Shown here piece after piece: positions 9,955 to 20,340 of a stretch of DNA of 36,061 nucleotides (its first letter is position 1; each line of letters starts with the position of its first letter). The DNA is from Prorocentrum cordatum (Eukaryota > Sar > Dinophyceae > Prorocentrales > Prorocentraceae): positions 1-36,061 of the forward strand of contig CAUYUJ010019902.1 in assembly GCA_963575745.1 (NCBI GenBank), written 5' to 3'. Both the position numbers and the translations under genes were made by a program. The notes beneath the pieces were generated by a model. It saw nothing but the letters and a program-made list of their open reading frames with translations. It made no database searches and was not told where the DNA came from.

Positions 9955-11195
9955 CCACGGCGATGTGCACTAGGGGACAACACCAGAGGCTAGTTTGCCG
10001 CCTACTACACCAGATCTCCTTCAGGTACTGTGTGAACTTGGACTGCACTCCCATTGGCGCCGACGAAGCCGCCAGGCTCATCGTCCAGGGTATCGCCGTT
10101 CCCGACTCCGACCTCCAGGAAGACGACGAAGCTGGCGATGACCTGCACGAAGGGCAGCCTCCCGTCGCCCCGGCAGACGAAACCGCAGTCTGGACCCCTG
10201 TCAGCTGTGCAATCCCCAAGGGCCGCGCCTACGGCGCATCCGCGGGGCCGCCGGACCGCATCTCGGCAGACAAGCACCACGCGCCGGAAGGGGAAATCCG
10301 GCGCCTCCCTATCACAACGAGAGCCACGCGTCGTGGGGACGGGCTAGCCGTTCTCCAAGCTTGCGACCCCAGAGCGGGCTGGATGCCCCCTGGGGTGGGC
10401 TGGTTCCCATGCCCCAGGACAGACAGGGACCCCAGTGCCCCCTGGACCAAAGCGTATTGCCGACTCTGCGACCAACGCACCCTCGTGCTCAGGGCCGGCA
10501 GGGATATGGGCGCAGGCGAGGAAATCACTGTCAGAGACTCCCCGCTCCCCGCCGCCGACTCTGCCCAATGGCCCTATGAGCTCACGTTCGATGGGGGAGC
10601 GCGCCGAATAGGAGAAGGGGACAAGGTCTCCGGTGCGGCGGCGGTTCTTTGGAGACACGACCCACGCCGCGGCTACCCGCGCGTCGTCGCGGTCGCTGTG
10701 GTTGCCCTCCCAAGCTGCGACAACGCACAGACGGCCGAGGCCTCAGGGTGCAGAGCTGGCCTCGCCCTGCTCCCCCACGTTGAAGGCTCGCTTCGTGGCG
10801 TCAGAGTGGTTGGCGACAACCTGGCCGCCATCCGATACGGGGCCGGCACCGGACGCTATCGGCGGCTCCATCTGGCGCAACAAAAGGATTTCGCCCTCAG
10901 GCAAGCCAGTGAGTCCGGCTGGGCCCTTACATGGCAGGCGGTGCGACGCCGGCTCAACAAAGCGGCCGACCGCCTTGCGACACTAGGGGTCTTTTGGGCC
11001 AGCGCCCTCAGGCACGCCGGTGATCACGCGGTCACCGCCTGGGTCGTTTGGGAAGGTACCTATCGCCCCCCTCCTCCCCTCTTCCCCGCCGCTGGAGTCG
11101 ACCTCTGCGACTTGGACCAGGTCGCCCTGTTCGTTGACGCTCTTGAAAACCCTCCTCCTCCTCATCCCCCCCTCGCTCCTGGTCCGACATACTAA
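9930..11195 (+). CDS. LINE RNase H region
   Basis: RNase H degrades the RNA strand of the RNA-DNA hybrid during second-strand synthesis. The frame is open from about 9928 to 11195. The domain starts at LTFDGGARR with the first Asp at 10591, followed by the Glu in QTAEASGCRA (10737), the Asp in VVGDNLAAIRYG (10815) and the final Asp in RRRLNKAADRLATLG (10968). These are the expected D-E-D-D positions. About 210 residues precede the domain and look like a linker with a lone YCRLC pair. The C-terminus is Pro-rich. The ATG at 9963 is available, but the frame probably continued from the RT region before the break at about 9925. Confidence 0.75.
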   Translation, partial: GPDHPRDLATAMCTRGQHQRLVCRLLHQISFRYCVNLDCTPIGADEAARLIVQGIAVPDSDLQEDDEAGDDLHEGQPPVAPADETAVWTPVSCAIPKGRAYGASAGPPDRISADKHHAPEGEIRRLPITTRATRRGDGLAVLQACDPRAGWMPPGVGWFPCPRTDRDPSAPWTKAYCRLCDQRTLVLRAGRDMGAGEEITVRDSPLPAADSAQWPYELTFDGGARRIGEGDKVSGAAAVLWRHDPRRGYPRVVAVAVVALPSCDNAQTAEASGCRAGLALLPHVEGSLRGVRVVGDNLAAIRYGAGTGRYRRLHLAQQKDFALRQASESGWALTWQAVRRRLNKAADRLATLGVFWASALRHAGDHAVTAWVVWEGTYRPPPPLFPAAGVDLCDLDQVALFVDALENPPPPHPPLAPGPTY

Positions 11196-11255
11196 GGTCC
11201 CGACAGCCCGCAGCCCTCAGCTGCCGCCCTGGGTTCGACTCGACGCCCTGGGACC

Positions 11256-13244
11256 ATGCCTAAGCAAAACCAAGGCCCCACCCGTCGTTGGCCCTCCTGT
11301 CTGCCGCGCAGTGAGGACGGGCCGCCATTCCGTTTGGGCGCGCGCGTCTTCTTTGCCCGGTTCTGTCCCTGGATGCGTTGGGTCTTCTTCAACGGCGGGT
11401 GGCGCCACTGGTGCGAGATTTGCTAGGGGCCCGTGGACGACACGCAGCACATCCTAAGCGACAAGCACTACGAGATGTCGGAAGCGCGCTACGGAGACGG
11501 GTGGCCCGACCCAAACACCTTTGTCACCCCTGGGAATTTGTGGAGCAGGTGCACTGGATCTTCCTGGGACTCAAGTCACCGTGTGTATATTGAGCGAAGG
11601 CCCTGGCCAGGCTGGAGGCCCGTCCAACCCTTGGTATCCCAAGACGGTGTACGCTCACTCCCTGGTCTCGTGATCCCAAAAGACGCGCTGCACGTGTCCA
11701 CCACCTACCCTCTCTGGGACGACGAGCCAACGTACAACTGCCCTGGAGGTGCCAGGTCCGACCCAGAGCAAGTGAGGTCGCACCTGATGGACACACGTGA
11801 GGCTACACGGACGGGCCTCAGACAGTCCGACTTCGGTGGCGAGGCCAGAGCGCTAGCAAAATCGACCATCGGACCACCGCCTGCTGCGCCTGGGCAACCT
11901 ACAGACGCCTCGGATGGACCTTTACCTCCGCCCCCGCCGCCCCGCCCTCCGCCCGCCTGGGACCAGCCCAACCAGCAGCGAAGGGTGATGCTGTCCAAGG
12001 AAGTAGATGCATCACCAGCAAGCCCGTCGGAGCAGCAGCTGGATGAGTCGTTGGCACTGCAGGCGGCCGCCGACGTAGTCAGTCTCTACTCTGTGCCCCT
12101 GGACTCTCCGCTTTCCAGGGTCCACCCCAAGGCGGCGCTAGGGGATCTGCCCGAGGCCGTTCGACTCCCCTCACAGTGGCCTTACTCTCTTCAGGATCGT
12201 GGGCAGACACTTCGGAGGATCGCCTGGGTGGAAAGCCAGGCCTCGGTCGAGACGGTGGACAACCGAAAAGACTCCACACGCGAAGACCTGGCCAGGAAAG
12301 GTAACTGCGCGCTCGGCGTCCGCATCACTAGGATCGACGCTAACTCGGACCTGGGCGACCTCGACACCTTCCGGCTACGCAGCGCGCTGGAACTTCCAGA
12401 GGGCGAGGAACTCTACCTGCTGGAGTGGCCCTCTAAGTACAAAGTGGCATCCAGGACCCAGGAGGGAGACAAGGATGGCAAAGAACTGTACATGTCCGTC
12501 ACGGGCCCCACAGTCGACAAGATTGCTGACGTCACGGTCTGGTGGCCCCCCTCCCTGGGCGGTGCCGTCCACCCAAGAGACGCCCAAGTGCTCGGCCTCA
12601 GCACGTCCACCAGGTGCCCCTCCGACAGGTGCATAGTGCTGTGCAACAGTGGAAAGTGGGGACCTTTCCACGAAGACGAGACCAAGGCGAAGCGCCCCCC
12701 AAACGAAGACGCTCCCTGGTATCGAGTAGACGAGGCCCCCTCCGACATCCAGTTCTGGCGCCAGTGTTGGGCTCTCGACCAGATCTACCACCTCCGACAG
12801 AACGCCGCGGATCTGTTCGCCCGCCAGCTGTCTCCCCTGACGTTCCTCTCAGCCTTCTTGCACGCCCCGCGTGCCGACCGACTTGCGGCCAACGACCTGA
12901 GGCGCACCAGCGCAGTGGGCTTGAACCTGAGGGCCAGGGCTGCCGTCACCCTGGGCTGCGACGTTCCCGACGCCGACCACGCTCAGGCTGTCCGATGCGG
13001 CCGTCTACAACAGGCACCCCCGCTTCCCCTGAGTTTGAAGGCTTTCTCCGATGGCGAGATCTCGGACGCGACAGGTTCTGTCTTCCAGAGGGTGCGCCCT
13101 ACTCCCAGCCTGGATACCTTCCGCGACAGGGTGGACAAACACAAGCCAAACAGCGACGCGATCAGGGCCCTTCAGGCCACCTTACATCACCACGCCGTAC
13201 TGGTGCACGGGCCCCCTGGGACAGGCAAGACCCCTTTTCTGTAG
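11256..13244 (+). pseudogene. N-terminal half of an SF1 helicase with zinc-finger-like start and internal TAG
   Basis: An ATG at 11256 opens a frame that is interrupted by one TAG (11424-11426) and then runs in the same frame to 13244. Around the TAG the residues read WRHWCEIC, stop, then GPVDDTQHILSDKH, giving a C-x2-C ... H-x5-H pattern like a matrin/C2H2-type finger split by a nonsense codon. A Pro-rich stretch (PPPPPPPRPPPAW) follows near 11927-11960. Residues further on are unrecognised until Walker A, GPPGTGKT, at 13209-13232. The frame stops 9 bases later, beside a CCCCCTTTT run, and the next helicase segment lies in another frame. The gap to the RNase H stop is only 60 bases. Confidence 0.7.
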
Positions 13245-14700
13245 CTTGTCTGGACATGTGGGGATGCTGCCTACGCCCGGGGCAAGCAGTTGCGTTGGCA
13301 GCCGGCTCGAACACAGCGGTAGACCAACCAGCCCTGGCGATGGCCGAAGCACACCAGCAGTGTCGCCTCGATCCCGACACGGGGTTACCTTGGAAGTTGG
13401 TGCGCCTGGCAAGGAAGGAGCGTGTCAACGAGGCACTCGTCGACCTGACACCTGAGGGCCACTACACGAATGCCCACGGGGAGTTCTCGTTCCAGGACGG
13501 GGACAAGAGCCAGGACTTCAAGCCTTACAAGGCGAGCCTGCTACGAGACGCCACGGTAATCATGTCCACACACGAGGCGGCCGAGGCCCTCGGACAGAAA
13601 GACAGTCCCCACATCGTCCTCCTGTTAATCGACGAGGCTGGGCAGGCCACGGAGCTTCACGCGCTCATGTCTATGGTAAACCTGATCAACAGCGGCGGAG
13701 CCCTGGTCCTGGTGGGCGATCCGAATCAGTTGCCCCCTACGGTTCTCTCCAAGCTTGCGAACGACCTGGGACTCTGTTTTAGCCTATTTGCCAGGATGTT
13801 TCTCTTGCCGCCAAGACTCGGCTGTGGTCCACCTGTCGATCTGCTACCGCATGCATCCGCAGCTACTCGCCTTTCCGAACGCAGCCTACTACGGCAAGGG
13901 CATGACGTCTGGCATCATGAACCCGCTCAGGGACAGGCCCATCGTTGAAGGCATCCCATGGAGAGACGTCACACCCTGGGGACCCGGACGACTGGCTGAG
14001 CTGGCCACCCTCACCGGTTCCGACGAGGACGACCTTCGCACGACCCTCAAGCAGTTGGACCCTCCGCAAAACGGAGACAAGCACCGTTTCCTGCTGGTCG
14101 ACACACCCTCCTGGGAAGTAACGTCTAACCTCCAACCTGTCTACGCCAACCTCCCCGAGGCAGCGCAGGCCGTGGACATCGTGCGGGCACTCCTGCCCGA
14201 GCTCGAAAAGGCACCGCCGTCAGAATCGTTGTCGGCTACCAGCTCCAGACGGCCATCCTCGTGGATGGCTGGCCGCAGGGTCCCCGCCATCTCTGCGGTG
14301 TCCTGCGGAATTCCAAGGGTGGCAAGAAGGGGGAGTCAGGCAAAGGGAAAGGCAGCGTTGCTCGCGACGGACAAGACACCCCCGGCCCCGGACCCGACCC
14401 TCAAGAGCACAAGAGCACACGGTGGACGTTCACAGGTGGGAAACCGTCTTTCGGGAGGACCGCAACGCCCAAACAGCCGTCGGCACTGCTTTCCCTGGAC
14501 TCAGGCAGGTTGCGGCCGAGCACATGAAGAGTGGGGCTCTCGAGCTCACCACCATCGACTCCGGCCAGGGTGGTGAGGCGGACATCGTATTCGTACTGAC
14601 TACGAGGAGCAACGGGAGTCACAATTGGGGCTTTGTCAACGACGCCAAACGCCTGAACGTGGCAATCACTAGGGCAATCACAGTGACGTCTTACGGGGAC
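13233..14700 (+). pseudogene. SF1 (Upf1-like) helicase core, frame-broken and cut short
   Basis: Superfamily 1 helicases unwind nucleic acid with ATP. After Walker A the core continues through three or four frames: LIDEAGQATE, motif II with DEAG (13631), LVLVGDPNQLPPTVLS, motif III (13716), then after a break near 13800 SICYRMHPQLLAFPN (13845), then after a break near 14205 VRIVVGYQLQTAIL, and after one near 14420 TIDSGQGGEADIV, motif V (14551), and RLNVAITRA, motif VI (to about 14676). The DEAG box and YRMHP place it near Upf1/Dna2/NFX1-type helicases. The normal residues after motif VI are missing: the frame enters the 102-base satellite and stops at 14709. Confidence 0.8.
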
Positions 14701-17700
14701 TCAGATTAGACCTCGCCATCCCTGTGGGGCTGCGATCCGTGAAACTGTCGCCAATTTCGAGGGCTGCTGAGGGGCCCAGCGCAGTGACGCCTTACGGGGA
14801 CCCAGATTAGACCTCGCCATCCCTGGGGGCTGCGATCTGTGAAACTGTCGCCACTTTCGAGGGCTGCTGGGGGGCCCAGCACAGTGACGTCTTACGGGGA
14901 CTCAGATTAGACCTCGCCATCCCTGGGGGGCTGCGATCTGTGAAATTGTCGCCACTTTCGAGGGCTGCTGGGGGGCCCAGCACAGTGACGTCTTACGGGG
15001 ACTCAGATTAGACCTCGCCATCGCTGGGGGGCTGCGATCCGTGAAACTGTCGCCACTTTCGAGGGCTGCTGGGGGGGGCAGCGGGGTGACGTCGTACGGG
15101 GACTCAGATTAGACCTCGCCATCCCTGGGGGGCTGCGATCTGTGAAACTGTCGCCACTTTCGAGGGCTGCTGGGGGGCCCAGCACAGTGTGCACCCGCGG
15201 CGGACTCAAATGGGACCTCGCCATCCCTGGGGGGCTGCGATCTGTGAAACTGTCGCCACTTTCGAGGGCTGCTGAGGGGCCCAGCACAGTGGGTACCCAC
15301 CGCAGACTCAAATTAGACCTCGCCATCCCTGGGGGGCTGCGATCTGTGACACTGTCGCCACTTTCGAGGGCTGCTGAGGGGCACAGCACAGTGGGTACTC
15401 ACCGCAGACTCAAATTAGACCTCGCCATCCCTGGGGGGCTGCGATCTGTGAAACTGTCGCCACTTTCGAGGCCTGCTGGGGGTGCCAGCACAGTGTGCAC
15501 CCGCGGCGGATTCAAATGGGACCTCGCCATCCCTGGGGGGCTGCGATCTGTGAAACTGTCGCCACTTTCGAGGCCTGCTGGGGGGCCCAGCACAGTGGGT
15601 ACACACCGAAGACTGAAACTAGACCTCGCCATCCCTGGGGGGCTGCGATCTGTGAAACTGTCGCCACTTTCGAGGCCTGCTGGGGGGGCCCAGCACAGTG
15701 GGTACCCACCGCGGACTCAAATTAGACCTCGCCATCCCTGGGGGGCTGCGATCTGTGAAACTGCCGCCACTTTCGAGGCCTGCTGGGGGGCCCAGCACAG
15801 TGACGCCACGGGCGGGCCCACATTAGACCTCGCCATCCTTGGAGGGCTGCGATCTGTGAAACTTTGCCACTTTCGAGGCCTGCTGGGGGGCCCAGCACAG
15901 CGACGCCACGGGCGGACCCAAATTAGACCTCGCCATCCCAAGCCACAGTCCTGCACTCCTGCGCGATGCAAATGTGACCACGCATCCCTTGGGGCGCTGC
16001 GATTTGTGAAACTGTCGCCACGTTCGATGCCTGCTGGGGGGCCCAGCACAGTGGGTACCCACGGCTGATTCAAATGTGACCTCGCCATCCCTGGGGGGCT
16101 GCGATCTGTGAAACTGTCGCCACTTTCGAGGCCTGCTGGGGGGCCCAGCGCAGTCTGCACCCACGTCGGATTCAAATGGGACCTTGCCATCCCTGGGGGG
16201 CTGCGATCTGCGAAACTGTCGCCACTTTCGAGGACTGCTGGGGGGCCCAGCACAGTGGGTACACCACGGCGGACTCAAAGTGTGTCGCATCCCTGGGGGG
16301 CTTCGATCTGTGAAACTGTCGCCACTGTCGAGGGCTGCTGAGGGGCCCAGCACAGTGGGTACTCACCGCAGACTCAAATGGGACCTCGCCATCCCTGGGG
16401 GGCTGCGATCTGTGAAACTGTCGCCAATTTCGAGGCTTGCTGGGGGGCCCAGCACAATCTGCACCCGCGGCGGACTCAAATGGGACCTCGCCATCCCTGT
16501 GGGGCTGCGATCCGTGAAACTGTCGCCACTTTTGAGGGCTGCTGAGGGGCCCAGCACAGTGACGTCTTACGGGGACTTAGATTAGATTTCGCCATCCCTG
16601 GGGGGCTGCGATCTGTGAAACTGTCGCCACTTTCGAGGGCTGCTGGGGGGCCCAGCGGAGTGACGCCTTACGGGGATTCAGATTAGACCTCGCCATCCCT
16701 GGGGGGCTGCGATCTGTGAAACTGTCGCCACTTTCGAGGCTGCTGGGGGGCCCAGCGGAGTGACGCCCTACGGGGATTCAGATTAGACCTCGCCATCCCT
16801 GGGGGGCTGCGATCCGTGAAACTGACAGTCGCCACTATTTCGATGGGCTGCGTAGGGGGGTGGGGGGGGGGGGCTAGCGAGTGACGTCATACGGGACTAG
16901 TTAAGATCCTCGCCATCCCTGGGGGCTGCGATCTGTGAAACTGTTCGCCACATTTCGAGGGCAGCTGGTGGGGCCAGCACAGTCTGCCCCCGCGGGCGTA
17001 CTCAAAGTGACCATCGCCAGCCCCTGGGCTGCGATCTGCGAACTGTCGCCACTTTCGAGGCCTGCTGGGGGGCTCAGCATAGAGGGTAATCGCGGCAGAT
17101 TCAAATTAGACCACGCCATCCCTGGGGGGGGGGGCTGCGATCTGTGAAACTGTCGCCACTTTCGAGGCCTGCTGGGGGGTCCAGCATAGAGGGTAACCGC
17201 GGCAGATTCAAATTAGACCTCGCCATCCCTGGGGGGCTGCGATCAGCGAAACTGTCGCCATTTTCGAGGCCTGCTGGGGGGCCCAGCACAGTGAGGGCCA
17301 CGCGCGGATTCAAATTAGACCTCGCCATCCCTGGGGGGCTGCGATCTGCGAAACTGTCGCCATTTTCGAGGCCATCTCTGGGGTGCCCAAACAAACAAGT
17401 CTGCACACGCGCTATTACTAATTCTTGTGAGAACCATCGGCTTCCGCTGCGATCTGTGAAACTGTCGCCACTTTCGAGGCCTGCTGGGGGGCCCAGCACA
17501 GTGACGCCACGGGCGGATTCAAATTAGGCCTCGCCATCCCTGGGGGGCTGCGATCTGTGAAACTGTCGCCACTTTCGAGGCCTGCTGGGGGGCCCAGCAC
17601 AGTGGGTACACACGGCGGGTACAAATTTGACCTCGCCATCCTTGGGGGGCTGCGATCTGTGAAACTGTAGCCATTTTCGAGGCCTGCTGGGGGGCCCAGC

Positions 17701-18125
17701 ACAGTGGGTACACACGGCGGATTCAAAATGGACCTCGCCATCCCCACCCTGGGGGCCTTGCGATCTGTGAAGACTGTCACCACTTTCCGAGGGCTGCTGA
17801 GGGCCCCGCACAGGGTAACCCACGCGGCAAAGGGGACCTCGCCATCCCTGGGGGGCTGCGATCTGTGAAACTGTCGCCACTTTCGAGGCCTGCTGGGGGG
17901 CCCAGCACAGTGGGTACTGCCACGGTCGGATTCAAGATTTAGACCTCGCCATCCCTGGGGGGCTGCGATCTGTGAAACTGTCGCCACTTTCGCGGCCTGC
18001 TGGGGGGCCCAGCACAGTGATGCCACACGCAGATTCAAATTAGACCTCGCCATCCCTGGGGGGTTGCGATCTGTGAAACTGTCGCCACTTTCGATGCCTG
18101 CTGGCGGGGCCCAGCACAGTGACGC
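14676..18125 (+). repeat. Satellite array, about 33 copies of a 102-base unit
   Basis: The unit contains AGACCTCGCCATCCCTGGG, GGCTGCGATCTGTGAAACTG, TCGCCACTTTCGAGG and a hairpin TGCTGGGGGGCCCAGCA, followed by a variable 20-25 bases (TTACGGGGACTCAGATT or ACCCACCGCAGACTCAAATT). Counting the GCTGCGATC word gives about 33 copies at 98-120 base spacing, mostly 102. As 102 is 34 codons, mutated units stay open on both strands (for example 15142-16068 on +), giving spurious repeat proteins. Variants with GGGTACCCACCGC dominate the middle, and units at 15950-16000, 16820-17130 and 17370-17450 are rearranged. Confidence 0.95.
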
Positions 18126-18485
18126 CTCCCAAGTAGCTTACACATCAAGTTGATTGTCCATACAAGTTTCGGCCAACTCCTCGTTTCCATTGATACAAAT
18201 GGGTTGGGTACGTCACAGGGTATTTTTTTCCTTTGCCGGTGGCACAGCCTGCCCCTACATGCCTGGCATTCGACTCGTTTCGCGCGCCCCGTACCAAAAA
18301 ATGTCCCCACCAGCCAATTCAGCAACGATGCCCAGCTAAGATACATTGACCAGGGAAGTGTGGGAGCACGCAGTGGAACCTAAGAGGGGGACAGCCGTCG
18401 ACCCGAATATCGGGATCAGCCTGAGCAGGCCCAGGAGTCAACCATAAATGCCTGCGCGGATCTTTCGATATGGGCGTTGGCACCT
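18126..18485. other. Non-repetitive stretch, no gene recognised
   Basis: This follows the last satellite unit. It is less GC-rich, with no frame above about 77 codons and no motif I can name. Confidence 0.4.
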
Positions 18486-19330
18486 TACGTGGGCCATCTT
18501 GGGGCCTCGGTGAGGGCATTCTTGGAGGCTTTTGGTGCTTTGTTGGACATTCAGGAGGACATAGAGCCCTCTTGGAACCATTTTGGAGCCCTCTTGTGGT
18601 CTATTTGGAGGGGGCCTTGTGCGCCCTCTTGGGTCCATCTTGGAGGATATCGATCAATGAAGGGGGGGACCCTGACGGCTGCGCCCTTCTAGAGGCGTTA
18701 AAATCACCTCTGGGGGTTCTCTTCGGGCGCTCTTCGGCGCTCTTGGGGCCGTTTCGGGTCCATCCGAGGTCTCTCGTGTGGCCCTCTTGGACCGTCTTGG
18801 AGCCATCGTGAGGCGTGGCAAGCCATACGGGATCGAACACGAGCGAAAACGCCAATCATTGGTTCCCTTTAGGTTGTGGAAGGGTGTTGGCGTCTTTGGG
18901 GCCTTCTCGGGGAGTTCCGCGGCCACTTAGAGCCGCATCGGAGCGATCGTGGGGCCTCTTAGAGTCATACTGGTGGCCACCTGAAGCCATCTCGGGGGAT
19001 CTCAAGTGATCTTGGATGCCATCTTGGGCTGCCTGAGACCGTCTTGGAGGCATAGTGGCCCCACAGCCTCCCAAAGATGCACCCGCGATGCCAACGTATC
19101 TGAACGTCAAATGGCTTCGGTCTCGAGCGAAGGGGCGTCCCTTCTCAGCCTCGCCCCTCGAGAGCCCTCGACAATGCCTCTTGGGGCCCTCGTGGCGCGC
19201 CCTCAGCGCGCAACTCTGGGCGCTCTTGGAGCTGCCTCGGAGCTCTCTTGGGGCCTCTCTTGGGGCTCTCTCTGGCCATCTCGGAGCCACCGCGTGGCCT
19301 CGGAGACCTGTCGGAAGCGGAACGGCGAGA
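18486..19330. repeat. Degenerate G-rich array (TCTTGGGGCC-like)
   Basis: The words CATCTTGGGGCC, CTCTTGGAGG and CGTCTTGGAG recur every 10-40 bases from 18486 to about 18810, 18885 to 19055 and 19135 to 19320. The short intervening pieces (18811-18884 and 19056-19134) are unlike the array. Open frames on both strands are made of Gly-Pro-Ser-Trp or Pro-Arg-Arg words and show no domain. The reverse-complement form reappears at 25425-25545 and 26610-26872. Confidence 0.75.
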
Positions 19331-19342
19331 ACGCACATCTTT

Positions 19343-19508
19343 CAGGAGGGGGAAAAACACACAGACACAATGTATCGTCGATCGCCCAGAACATATGGGA
19401 ACATATGGGAAGTGGGGGGGAAGACAAGAACCCAGGAAATGTGGGAAACTATGGGGAATCTTTTTAACTGTGTGTCTTTATTTGCGTGTCCCAGGGCCCC
19501 TTCAATAT
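19343..19508. repeat. 165-base module, copy 1
   Basis: The segment from CAGGAGGGGGAAAAACACA through AAGTGGGGGGGAAGACA to GTCCCAGGGCCCCTTCA matches 22389-22551 along its whole length with perhaps one mismatch in four or five. The array words surround both copies. The similarity is at DNA level and no frame is kept, so it is a non-coding dispersed repeat. Confidence 0.8.
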
Positions 19509-20340
19509 TGTTGGCTTCCCTTCGGTTTTGCAAGGGCTTTGGTCTCTCGGAGGCCTCCCTGGGGAGCTCCGTAGCCACTTGAGACCATCTTGGGAGCGTC
19601 TTGGGGTTTCTTGACGCATGTTGGAAGCAATCTTGACTTTTTTGGAGGTCATCTTCGGCCGTTATGTACTCTCCAGCGCCTCGCGGGGCGCCCCGTCCAG
19701 ACCTTGGGGTCGGGGGGTAGGGAGATGAGTCGAGGTTCCCGCCCCGAAGGACGGCCGGCTCGCTCGCTCCCACCCGCCCTCCCACCACATAAGTACCCAT
19801 TGGTCGTTGAAAGTAGGTATTTTTGGAGTCCCAGGTTCCAATCTTTTCTAAGCGCCTTCCTATTTCAAGGATCGAGTGGCTTCACCGTTTCCGTCCTCCT
19901 TGGGGGGCGGGCGGACACCCAATCTACTCTCAACGCCTTCCTACTTCATGGTTCTATCTACCTACTTCCGACCGATGGGTAGCCTTCGCGTCTCAGCATT
20001 GGGCAGGGGCCGCCATCGACCAGGATCGGGAGGGGAAAACCAATGCAGACGCCAGCCAGATGGGCGACGCCAGCGAGGTGCGCCGCGCTTGCCAGGGCAT
20101 CCCCCATCGTCCCTGTCAAGTATCGGCACGATCGAACTGTGTGCGGAAAGGATGGGTACGAGGCCCAACAGCAGGTCCTGTTCATTTTGAACAAGACTCG
20201 CTGTCCGCGCCGCCGCGGCCGGTGTCCACTGGAGACAGAAGGCCGCCTGCCCAACAGCGGCCGCTGTTGGTCTGGGGCAATATTTGTTGTTGCGCATTGT
20301 TCCCATTTTTTCCGTACCCATTCAGGTCGTCCAAATTATA
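19509..20340. other. Array remnant followed by non-repetitive DNA, no gene recognised
   Basis: Bases 19540-19655 hold more G-rich array words. From 19656 to 20340 nothing coding is convincing; the longest forward frame has no domain. A perfect 20-base palindrome, CCAACAGCGGCCGCTGTTGG, lies at 20251-20270. Confidence 0.45.

Larger units (their letters stand above)
5313..11195 (+). mobile_element. Decayed non-LTR retrotransposon (LINE) with endonuclease, RT and RNase H
   Basis: One GC-rich + strand unit carries, in order, an N-terminal region, an apurinic/apyrimidinic-type endonuclease, a reverse transcriptase with YVDD, a Cys/His zinc knuckle and an RNase H domain. There are no long terminal repeats, protease or integrase, so it is a LINE, not an LTR element. 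Frame changes are inferred near 5740-5797, 6716, 7000, 7280, 7980, 8820 and 9925; several sit at runs of C, G or A. The 5' boundary is set where the AT microsatellite stops, and the 3' boundary is uncertain because a helicase frame follows after 60 bases. No poly-A tail or target-site duplication was recognised. Confidence 0.8.

Noticed and set aside
5313-11195. LTR retrotransposon or retrovirus-like origin suggested by YVDD and RNase H
   Set aside because: An AP-type endonuclease precedes RT, and there are no LTRs, Gag, protease or integrase.
15142-16068. A 308-codon forward frame and several reverse frames with repeated 34-residue peptides
   Set aside because: They follow the 102-base satellite period exactly, occur on both strands, and have no start context or domain.
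17665-17679. CTGTAGCCATTTTCG resembles the dinoflagellate spliced-leader word GTAGCCATTTT
   Set aside because: It is a single-base variant of the satellite word CTGTCGCCATTTTCG, and the rest of the leader is absent.
14676-18125. CRISPR-like alternation of constant and variable parts in the 102-base array
   Set aside because: The constant part is about 80 bases, the variable parts come in only a few related versions, and the context is eukaryotic with no cas genes.
18486-19330. Possible Gly/Pro/Ser-rich secreted or collagen-like proteins in the G-rich arrays
   Set aside because: Composition follows the degenerate 10-base DNA words on both strands; no regular peptide period, start or signal peptide is seen.
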